A stretch of 42,935 nt of DNA from Planctomycetota bacterium (lineage in GTDB: Bacteria > Planctomycetota > UBA8742 > UBA2392): positions 1 through 42,935 of the forward strand of contig JAJVIO010000079.1 of NCBI GenBank assembly GCA_022071975.1, given 5' to 3'. The number at the start of each line of letters is the position of its first letter. The stretch's first letter is position 1. Made by a program: the position numbers and the translations under genes. The notes under the pieces were generated by a model. The model searched no databases. It had not been told where the DNA came from and saw only the letters and a list, made by a program, of their open reading frames with translations. Below, in pieces: positions 22,561-30,256 of this stretch.

Positions 22561-23877
22561 TCAGGACTGCTTGCGACGCAGGCGCACAGCCAGGGCCGTC
22601 AGCATCATCATCGAGAATGCCGCAAGCCACAGGTGGGTGCCGCCGGCCTGCACCGCACAACCTCCGTCGTCGTCATCATCGTCGCTGCCGGGGTTAACCT
22701 GGACTGGCCCGGCGGTGATGTCGAACTGGCTTGAGCTTGCGCCCGCCAGCCCGGCGCCCGAGAAATCCAGCCGATAAGCCAGGCCCGCCGTGTCCACCGA
22801 GAGGTCGGTGAACGTTACCACGCCGTTGAGCGCAGCCACGTTGGCCGTGCCGGTCAGCAGTGCGCCGGCGCTGCCGCCTGCCAGCGCCGCCTGCACCACC
22901 GTGCTGCTGTCCGTGGCGCACAGGTTGCCGGCCGCGTCGTACAGCTCCAGCACCGGCTGGGGCGCGAGCGGGTCGTCCTCCTGGGCGCCGCCGGGCTGCA
23001 CGCTGATGCTGATCTGCGTGGCCGCGCCGTGCAGCACGTCAAACGCCGCGGAGGTCTGGCTCAAAGAGCCGGTAACAAACCGGAGCTCGTAGCCGGCGGC
23101 CGCCAGGTCGATGCGCAGGTCGGTGAAGACCGCCTGCCCGTTGACCGGATTCACGCTGACCGTGCCCAGCAGCGTGGCGCCGGCGGGGCCGGTGAAAATC
23201 GCGGCGTCAACAGGCGCGTTGTAGCCGGTCATCGCGCGGCCGCCCTGGTCCTGGATTTCCACGACCGGCTGGGTGGTGAACGGGCTGCCGGAGACCGCGC
23301 CCGCGGGCTGAGTCACGATGCTGAGCGTGGTGGCAATCGGGTTCACGGCCTGGTCGCCGCCGGTGATGGGCCCGTAGCCCACCTGCATGGCGGGGCTTAC
23401 CGTGACGTGTGCCGCGGGATCGAGCCGAATGCCGAATGTTTCACCCACGCCCGCCGTGGCGCTGACATCCACGGTCACCAGCAGTGTCGCGCCGGCGCTG
23501 GTGATGGTGACGGCCTTGGGCAGCGTGAAGCTGGCCGGGAACGCGCCGGTGGCGGTGCCCAGCAGCGCTTCGCCCGGGTCAACCAGCGCATTGCCGTTGA
23601 CGTCGTCCCACAGCTTCAGCGCCGTGTAGTCGGCCGCGCCGGCGGTGCCAACGTTGTCGACGGCAATCGCGGTGATGTCGGCCTGGGCAATGGAAAGCAC
23701 GATCACGTTGGTCTGCAGCACCGGCACGTTGACCATGCCCGGGTCCACGCTTCCGGCCTTTGGGTTTCCCCGCCCGTCGGTGAAAGCCATGGACTGGCCG
23801 GTGCCGATCTGGGCGCTGAGCCCGGAAGACAGAGCCGCCAGGAACATCCCGGCTATCAGGTACAGTTTCAAGTTCAT
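22561..23877 (-). CDS. Secreted Ig-like repeat protein with MYXO-CTERM-like tail
   Basis: A 438-residue protein from ATG 23877 with a good Shine-Dalgarno (AGGAG) and signal peptide MNLKLYLIAGMFLAALSSG. After an N-terminal domain (about 25-190) there are two related beta-sandwich repeats with the pattern VQPGG-x(n)-PLAPQPVLELYDAAGN, then LLGT or LTGTANVAALNGVVTFTDL and LAYRLDFSG; these resemble bacterial Ig-like/filamin-type modules. The end is DDDDDDGGCAVQ, a hydrophobic helix and RLRRKQS, a sorting tail like that of the giant protein at 14008. Likely exported and anchored at the surface; function unknown. Confidence 0.8.
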   Translation of the reverse strand: MNLKLYLIAGMFLAALSSGLSAQIGTGQSMAFTDGRGNPKAGSVDPGMVNVPVLQTNVIVLSIAQADITAIAVDNVGTAGAADYTALKLWDDVNGNALVDPGEALLGTATGAFPASFTLPKAVTITSAGATLLVTVDVSATAGVGETFGIRLDPAAHVTVSPAMQVGYGPITGGDQAVNPIATTLSIVTQPAGAVSGSPFTTQPVVEIQDQGGRAMTGYNAPVDAAIFTGPAGATLLGTVSVNPVNGQAVFTDLRIDLAAAGYELRFVTGSLSQTSAAFDVLHGAATQISISVQPGGAQEDDPLAPQPVLELYDAAGNLCATDSSTVVQAALAGGSAGALLTGTANVAALNGVVTFTDLSVDTAGLAYRLDFSGAGLAGASSSQFDITAGPVQVNPGSDDDDDDGGCAVQAGGTHLWLAAFSMMMLTALAVRLRRKQS

Positions 23878-24033
23878 CTCGCACTCCTCGTCGTCAGAAA
23901 CCCCACGCACGTTGCGCGGCGTCGGGGCGCAGGAATGCAACCGGCGTGCCAGTTCTGCCCTTGACAGGGCAAGAGCGCCGAAAGTGCCTGTATGAAGGGC
24001 CTGGCGGACGCCACCCGGGCGACGCCATGGCTG

Positions 24034-24068
24034 GATCAGACCCGATCAAACCCGATCAATCGCGATCA
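24034..24068. repeat. Four GATCA motifs at exact 10-bp spacing
   Basis: GATCA begins at 24034, 24044, 24054 and 24064, one per helical turn, and the last includes the TGA stop of the minus-strand sigma54-STAND gene. Spacers are similar (GACCC, AACCC, ATCGC). Confidence 0.7.
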
Positions 24069-27000
24069 AAGCAGGGGGCGCAGGGCGCGCATCGCCTCGG
24101 CCGAGCGGCGTCCGGGGCCGTGCTCGCTGATGCCGAGGCCCTTGGCCAGGGCGGCGGCCTGCGCCGCCAGGCGGCGGGCCTCGTCGCGTCGGCCGGTAAC
24201 GGCGTGCAATCGCGCGCCCAGCACCAGCGCCTGGAATCGGGGCTGGGCACGGGTTGCTTCATCCATGGCGCCTCTGGCACAGGCGCGCTCGAAACAGCGC
24301 AGCGCTTCGTCGTGACGCCCCGCGCCGAGAAGCACTTCGGCAAGGCTGGCATCCACGCCGCCGCGCACGCTTTCGCTGACGCCGTCCAGCGCGTCGATTT
24401 CGCGGAACATCCGGAGCGCGCCGTGCAGGTCGCCGCGCCGGGCCAGCAGCATTGCCTGGTACTCAAGCGCGACCGCCAGCGTGTTGTTCTGGCCGATCGC
24501 GCGGGCGTGCCCCTCGGCGTCGCGCATGCTGGCCAAGGCCTCTATGTCGAGCCCCAGCTCGAACAGCACGATGCCGCGGTGCGTGCAGGCGCTGGCCAGG
24601 ATGTGGCGGTCGCCGATTTCGCCGCCGCGCTTCGCGCTTTCCGCCGTGAGGGCCAGTGCTTCCTCCAGGCGCCCCATCGCCTGGGCCTGCAGCGCGCGGT
24701 TCACCAGGCTGCCGGCCGCGCCGCGACGGTCGCCGAAGCGCTCGAAGGTCTGCTGCGCCTCCAGGAAGGCCTGGGCCGACGCCGCGTGCTCGTCGCGCTC
24801 GTGCAGCATGATGCCCAGGGCCGCCAGGTTCAGTGCAAGGCCGTGCAGGTCGCCGGCGCGCTCCAGCATTCCGCGCGCCTCCTGGCAGCGGGCCAGGGCC
24901 TCGTCGCGCCGGCCCATGGCTGACAACGCCAGGGCCATGCGGCCCATGGCGCGCCCGCACGAGGCCGGTTGCCCGCCCCGGCCCAGCAGGTCGCAGGCGG
25001 CATCCGCGTCCACCAGCGACTCGGCCATGCGCCCGGTGCGGTAGTACAGCACGCTGCGGCTCAGCAGCGCCTCGCCGCGCACGGCCGGCGGGCCCTCCGC
25101 GGCGTCGCGCAGGGCGTCCTCGACGCATGCCAGCGCGCCGGGCAGGTCGCCGGACTGGTGCAGCGCCCTTGCCAGTTCCGAGCGCAGCAGCGCGCGCGAC
25201 GCCCGTTGCGCGTCGGGCAGCACGGCCGAGGCGCCCTGCAGGCGCGCCAGCTGTTCACTCATGGGACCGCGCACCTGCAGCAGCACATTGAGCGCAAGGC
25301 TGAGCCTTGCGGCCTCCGCTGGTTCGGCGTGGCTCAGCGCGAAGTCGTGCGCGGCGTACAGGTTCTGGCGTTCGCACTCCAGCCGTTCGATGGCCCGGGG
25401 CGCCTCGGGCGTCTGCAGCTGCGCGGCCAGCGGCTCCGCGAACTCCAGGAAGTGCCGCAAATGGCGCGCCCGCAGGGCCTGCGCGTCGCCCGTTTCGCGC
25501 AGCAGGCCGTCCGCGGCCTCCCAGACCGCGCGGTACAGGCCCAGGCGCGCGGTTTCGCCGTCGAGGCGCGAGCGCAGCAGGCTCTTGTCACGCAGGGCCT
25601 GCAGCAGATCCAGCACCTCGCCTTGCGCGCGCACTACGGCTTCCGCGGCTTCCAGCGTGAAACCGCCCCGGAACACGGAAAGCTGCGCCAGTACCTCGCG
25701 CTCGTTGGGCGGAAGCAGGTCGATGCTCCACTGCACTGTGGCGGCCAGGCTCTGGTGGCGGGCCGGCAGGTCGCGCCTTCCTCCGCGCAGCACCGCCAGC
25801 CGGTCCTGCAGCCTCTCAAGCAGCTGCGGCGGCGCCAGCACGCCCACCCGGGCGGCCGCCAACTCCAGCGCCAGGGGCATACCCTCTACCTCGCGGCAGA
25901 TCGCGGAGACGGCGGCGGCGTTCGCGGCCTCCAGCCGGAAGCCGGGCTGCGCCTGCCGGGCGCGCTGCACGAACAGGCGCACGGATTCGTTGCCGCGCAG
26001 ATCCTCAAGCCCTGCCGCGTCCGGCGGGGTGGGCAGCGGCTGCAGCTCCAGCACCTGTTCGCCCTCCAGGCCCAGCAGTTCGCGGCTGGTAGCCAGGCAG
26101 CACAGCCCGGGCGCCTGCGCCAGCCACGTCGACACCGCCTGGCGCGCGGCCTGCACGGCCTGCTCCAGGTTGTCCAGCACCAGCAGCAGCCCCGGGCGCA
26201 CCTGCAGGGCCCCGCCCACCGCCGACACCGCGTTCTGCCCTGGCTGCGGCGCCACGCCCAGCGCCCGCGCGACCTCACTGGCCAGGCCCTCAAGGTCGCG
26301 CGCCTCGGTCAGGTCGATGAAGCACGACGGGCCCGGCGTGCGGGTGCGGAACTCGTTGACGAGCCGGGTTTTGCCCGTGCCGCCGGGGCCCAGCACGGTC
26401 ACCAGCGCCCCCGGCCTGCGCAGGGCTGCCAGCCGGGCAAGCTCGGCCTCGCGCCCGACGAAGCCCTGGGAAGGCGCGGCAGGCGCGGACGTCCGCTCCG
26501 GCTGTTCCAGCGCCGCGCGGCAGGCCTCCAGTTCGATGCGGTGCTTCATGCCCTCGACGCGAAGCAGACCGGTGGCGACGGCGGCCGGCTTCAGCTTGCG
26601 CTGCCAGTCGTTCACCAGGCTGTTCTCGCTGGGCCCGGCGCCGCGCAGGGCGCGCAGCAGCGCGATCATGTCCTTGCGGGTGACGAAAGCGGTGTGGCGC
26701 TGCTGGTGGAGCGCCAGCAGGAAGCGGGCCCAGAGCCGGCGGTCGTCGAATCCGGCGGCCTGCAGCTCGCGAAGGACGCGCAGGTCTTCCGGCTGCTCGT
26801 CCTCGCGCAGCACGGGCGCCGAGAACATCGCGGGCGGCAGGTGCTCAGGCTGGATGTCTCGGGCGTCGCCGGCCATGGCCGCCGCGTAGCCCACGCATGA
26901 GCGCAACTCTCGCACGTTGCCCGGCCAGCTGTACGCGCCGAACAGCTTGACCGCGCGGGGGCTCAGGCGCTTGCCGCTGCCGCGCAGGAACTCACGGGCG

Positions 27001-27557
27001 AGCAGCAGGGCGTCGTCGCCGCGCTCGCGCAGGGGCGGCAGCTTCAGCTCGAAGGTGGCGATGCGGAAGTAGAGGTCCTCGCGGAAGCTGCTGCCGGGGC
27101 CGCGCAGGTCGCGGTTGGTGGCGCACAACAGGCGCACGTCAACGGCGATCTCTTCCCGCCCGCCCACGCGGCGCACCCGGCCCTCTTCGATCGCGCGCAG
27201 CAGCTTGGCCTGCACGGCGGGCGGCGCTTCGCCGATCTCGTCCAGGAACAGCGTGCCGCCCTGGGCTTGCTCGAACAACCCCGGGCGCGTGCGGTCCGCG
27301 CCGGTGAACGCGCCGCGCTCGTGGCCGAACAGCTCCGATTCCACCAGGTTCGGCGGAAGCGCGGCGCAGTTCACGGTCACCAGCGGGCCTTCGCGGCCGG
27401 AGAGGTGGTGCAGCGTCTCAGCCAGCAGGCCCTTGCCGGTGCCGGTTTCACCGGTAAGCAGCACCGGCTCAGGGCGCTTTGCCACGGTCCGCGCGGTATC
27501 CAGCAGCTTGCGCAGGGCGGGGTGTGAGCCGATCAGTTCTCGAAGCTGCCCGTTCAT
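24066..27557 (-). CDS. Sigma-54 activator AAA+ domain fused to STAND ATPase and TPR array
   Basis: A 1163-residue protein with two NTPase modules. Residues 1-240 are a bacterial enhancer-binding AAA+ domain: Walker A GETGTGKG (36-43), the sigma-54 contact loop GAFTGA (82-87), Walker B GTLFLDE (101-107) and the WPGNVREL segment (211-218). Residues about 250-345 look like a helical/winged linker, without an obvious Fis-type helix. Residues 366-700 are an AfsR/NB-ARC STAND ATPase: GFVGREAEL, Walker A GPGGTGKT (390-397), Walker B LLLVLDN (457-463), and GMPLALELAAARVG. TPRs fill about 720-1163. This predicts a sigma-54 activator gated by a STAND sensor instead of a receiver or GAF domain. It lies about 120 bp after the HSP90-TPR operon on the same strand. 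Confidence 0.88.
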   Translation of the reverse strand: MNGQLRELIGSHPALRKLLDTARTVAKRPEPVLLTGETGTGKGLLAETLHHLSGREGPLVTVNCAALPPNLVESELFGHERGAFTGADRTRPGLFEQAQGGTLFLDEIGEAPPAVQAKLLRAIEEGRVRRVGGREEIAVDVRLLCATNRDLRGPGSSFREDLYFRIATFELKLPPLRERGDDALLLAREFLRGSGKRLSPRAVKLFGAYSWPGNVRELRSCVGYAAAMAGDARDIQPEHLPPAMFSAPVLREDEQPEDLRVLRELQAAGFDDRRLWARFLLALHQQRHTAFVTRKDMIALLRALRGAGPSENSLVNDWQRKLKPAAVATGLLRVEGMKHRIELEACRAALEQPERTSAPAAPSQGFVGREAELARLAALRRPGALVTVLGPGGTGKTRLVNEFRTRTPGPSCFIDLTEARDLEGLASEVARALGVAPQPGQNAVSAVGGALQVRPGLLLVLDNLEQAVQAARQAVSTWLAQAPGLCCLATSRELLGLEGEQVLELQPLPTPPDAAGLEDLRGNESVRLFVQRARQAQPGFRLEAANAAAVSAICREVEGMPLALELAAARVGVLAPPQLLERLQDRLAVLRGGRRDLPARHQSLAATVQWSIDLLPPNEREVLAQLSVFRGGFTLEAAEAVVRAQGEVLDLLQALRDKSLLRSRLDGETARLGLYRAVWEAADGLLRETGDAQALRARHLRHFLEFAEPLAAQLQTPEAPRAIERLECERQNLYAAHDFALSHAEPAEAARLSLALNVLLQVRGPMSEQLARLQGASAVLPDAQRASRALLRSELARALHQSGDLPGALACVEDALRDAAEGPPAVRGEALLSRSVLYYRTGRMAESLVDADAACDLLGRGGQPASCGRAMGRMALALSAMGRRDEALARCQEARGMLERAGDLHGLALNLAALGIMLHERDEHAASAQAFLEAQQTFERFGDRRGAAGSLVNRALQAQAMGRLEEALALTAESAKRGGEIGDRHILASACTHRGIVLFELGLDIEALASMRDAEGHARAIGQNNTLAVALEYQAMLLARRGDLHGALRMFREIDALDGVSESVRGGVDASLAEVLLGAGRHDEALRCFERACARGAMDEATRAQPRFQALVLGARLHAVTGRRDEARRLAAQAAALAKGLGISEHGPGRRSAEAMRALRPLL

Positions 27558-27679
27558 GGCGCGCAGTGTATTGACGAGAATTGTGACCGAAACCCGCAGA
27601 CGGCCAGGAAAACCCGGCCGGTTGTCTGTTTTGTGTCGCGGTGGACAGATCCGGGCGCGGCATCAGGGCAGCGGTTCCA

Positions 27680-30256
27680 TCAGCCCGCCCGTGGCGTGCC
27701 TTCGCGTACACTTTCTTCCACCACGCCGGGTTTGGTCGCGTATCGCCCCTCGAGCTGCCCGACGCGGTCCAGTTCGGGCTCCAGTTCCGCGGCCTGCTGC
27801 TGCTGCTCCATTGCGAACTGGATCGCCTGTTGTTCGCTCTCTGCCAGAACCAGCCAGCGCACGAGATAGCTGCCCCATTCCGCCTCCCACTGGGGCGTAT
27901 CCGGATTCTCCGCGTGATTGTCCGGCAGGGGCTGCCTGATGAATACCTCGAACAGGAACAACGGGTCGCGATCAAGGTTATCCTCGCGCATCCGGTACTC
28001 TTCGTAGTAGTCGTTGTTCATCAGGCCCGCGCGTCGGGCGCGGCGCACGATGGCTGTCTGCAGCTGGTCATCCCCGAGCTCGCGGGCGGTTTCGAGCATC
28101 AGGTCGTGCATGGCAACCAGCCCGCGCGGCGCCATGTAGTCGATCTCCGGCAGCGGGATTGCGAGTGCAGCCTGCAGCTCCGCCTTGGCTTCCGCTTTCT
28201 TGGCCTGGCCGGCCAGGGCGCGGGCGTGCACCACGTGCACCTGCAGCTTCGCACCCGGCTCCAGCTCCGCTTCTTTGTCGATCAGCCCGATCGCCTCCTG
28301 CCACTTCTCCAGCCGCAGGTTTGAAATCGCCAGGTAATAGCGCACGCCGGAGGCGTCGGGAGCGCCTTCCGCCAGCGCGCCGCCGTAGCTGATGCAGCGC
28401 TCCCACAGCCCCAGCTCGAAGGCATCAACCATCGCCTCCCAAAACACCCGGGCGCCGCCGCAACCGTGGCGGATGGCCACATCCAGGGCCTCGAGGGCGT
28501 CGCGTGGGCGATCGGTACCTCGATAGATGCGCGCAACCGCAAGCGCGGGCGCCGCCGCGGAGCGGTCAAGGCGGAAAGCCCGCGCAAAACAGCGCTCGGC
28601 CTCGCTGAAGTTGCCGCTGTCCTCGTAGAATCGCCCGGCGCTGTAGTGGGCCCCGGCGTTGTTGGGATCGAGCGCGAGCGCGGCACGGTAGATCGGGTCC
28701 AGCTCTTCGGTGGCGGGCCGCACGTCAATGTCGGCCTCGCACAGGCGCAGCAGGTCGCCGATGTCCGCCGCCCGGGAGAGCACCGTGGCGTCATCGCTGA
28801 AGCGGCGGCGCAGGCTGTTGGCGCGGCGCCACAGTTCGGACGCCGCGCGCCCTTCACGCGCGAGCCACGTCCCCGCCTGCAGCCATGAGGCCGCGTCCTG
28901 CTGACTGAGGTCGGCCACACCTGCGGCAATCAACTCCTTTTCGATCTCGTCGAGCAGCGGTGCGGGGTCTTCGGTTTCGCGCAGCTTTTCCAGCCAGTCA
29001 TCGACCCTACGCTGCCAGGCGCCGCGATCGTCTTCCGCCGGGGCGGATTCCTCCGGTGGCGTCTCTGCCTGTTGCCCGGGCTGCCCCGGTGGCGTTTCAG
29101 CTGCAGCCGGTTCGGAGGCGTTCTTGTCTTTCCAGGGACCTTCCAGCATCGGCATGGCCGTGCCGAGCGGGTTGGGAGTGAACTCCGGGTGGCGGTAAAT
29201 CCGCACCATGCGTTCCACGAACCACTCGCGGGCAGGCCTGGCGCGCTTGAGCATGTCCTGGGCGAGCGAATCCGCGTCGGGGTTGCCGGCTGTCACGCGA
29301 CTGGCAAACAGCTGCCTGGCAACCTCGAACCAGGCCACGAGGTGCTTGCGCTTTTCCAGCTCGGCCAGCCAGGGCGTCAGCAGTTTCTCCACTTCATCCC
29401 AGTCGCTTCGGGCGGCTGCCCGCAATGCGGCGACCCGGTCGTCGTCCACATCGTCGCTTGCGCACTCCCCTCGCGGCGGCGCCTCGGGCCGCGGATGATC
29501 CTTGCTCCAGGCCTCGTACAGTTCGGGCTCGCCCAGCATGATCGCGGCCGTTTCGTAGCTGCGATGGATGCCCAGGCGCGCGTCATCGGGGCTGTGGTAC
29601 TCGGCCGCCGCATCCCAGGCGGGCTCCAGCGCCCGCAGCGAGGTGCGGGGGTCGCCCTCCAGCAGCTTAACCAGCGCCACCCGGCGCCAGCCATGCACGC
29701 GTCGGTCGTGCTGGACGTCTTTCTGGTCACGGTGCGCCAGCCACAGGGCCTGGTTGAGCGCCAGTTCCAGGTCGTCGGCCGCGATGCTGGTGTCGACTCC
29801 GTTCTCACGGAAGCAGACGATGCAGCGGGTCTTGCCGGTGCGATGACACACATCGACGCCCGCCTCGATGGCGCCGAACATGCCTTCGCTGTTGCTGCCC
29901 TGCATGCTCATCGTGGAGCTGGCGAGGCGGTCATAGGCGCAACTGCTGTACCAGTAGCGAGCGCCTTCATAGGCTTCGAGGTCGAGGTCCGGCTGGATGC
30001 GGCGGGCCGCCTCTTCGGACTCGAGCAGCGAAATCATCTCGATGGCGGTGTCGCGCTCGACCTCCGGTTCCAGCGCGGTGTGGCCGCGCCGCATGCTTTC
30101 GAACAGGAATGAGGTGTACCACTGGAAGTCGCGCGCGTCCCTTGACCGGTCAAGACCCTCGCGCAGCAGCGGCAGGACGGACTTGTAGCGATTCTGTTCC
30201 TGCAGCTTGGTCACGCGCTCCATGAGCGCTTCAAGCTCCTGGTCCATGTCGGCCAT
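27680..30256 (-). CDS. Large TPR protein coupled to an HSP90-family gene
   Basis: An 858-residue protein. Its ATG (30256-30254) overlaps the HSP90 stop by one base (TGATG), so translation is coupled. It is helical throughout; clear TPR units occur around residues 530-720 (PNNAGAHYSAGRFYEDSGNF, AEAKAELQAAL), with less regular helical repeats before a Pro/Glu/Ala-rich linker (about 395-425, AETPPGQPGQQAETPP) and an acidic, Gln-rich end (ESEQQAIQFAMEQQQQAAEL). There is no signal peptide or enzyme motif. In eukaryotes TPR proteins are HSP90 co-chaperones; here the coupling suggests a dedicated partner of the neighbouring HSP90, which is an inference. A start at 30295 would lie inside the HSP90 gene and is not favoured. 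Confidence 0.75.
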   Translation of the reverse strand: MADMDQELEALMERVTKLQEQNRYKSVLPLLREGLDRSRDARDFQWYTSFLFESMRRGHTALEPEVERDTAIEMISLLESEEAARRIQPDLDLEAYEGARYWYSSCAYDRLASSTMSMQGSNSEGMFGAIEAGVDVCHRTGKTRCIVCFRENGVDTSIAADDLELALNQALWLAHRDQKDVQHDRRVHGWRRVALVKLLEGDPRTSLRALEPAWDAAAEYHSPDDARLGIHRSYETAAIMLGEPELYEAWSKDHPRPEAPPRGECASDDVDDDRVAALRAAARSDWDEVEKLLTPWLAELEKRKHLVAWFEVARQLFASRVTAGNPDADSLAQDMLKRARPAREWFVERMVRIYRHPEFTPNPLGTAMPMLEGPWKDKNASEPAAAETPPGQPGQQAETPPEESAPAEDDRGAWQRRVDDWLEKLRETEDPAPLLDEIEKELIAAGVADLSQQDAASWLQAGTWLAREGRAASELWRRANSLRRRFSDDATVLSRAADIGDLLRLCEADIDVRPATEELDPIYRAALALDPNNAGAHYSAGRFYEDSGNFSEAERCFARAFRLDRSAAAPALAVARIYRGTDRPRDALEALDVAIRHGCGGARVFWEAMVDAFELGLWERCISYGGALAEGAPDASGVRYYLAISNLRLEKWQEAIGLIDKEAELEPGAKLQVHVVHARALAGQAKKAEAKAELQAALAIPLPEIDYMAPRGLVAMHDLMLETARELGDDQLQTAIVRRARRAGLMNNDYYEEYRMREDNLDRDPLFLFEVFIRQPLPDNHAENPDTPQWEAEWGSYLVRWLVLAESEQQAIQFAMEQQQQAAELEPELDRVGQLEGRYATKPGVVEESVREGTPRAG

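Noticed and set aside
24969-26900. 643-codon plus-strand frame opposite the STAND gene
   Set aside because: Antisense of two ATPase/TPR domains with clear motifs; Gln/Arg/Leu-rich shadow.
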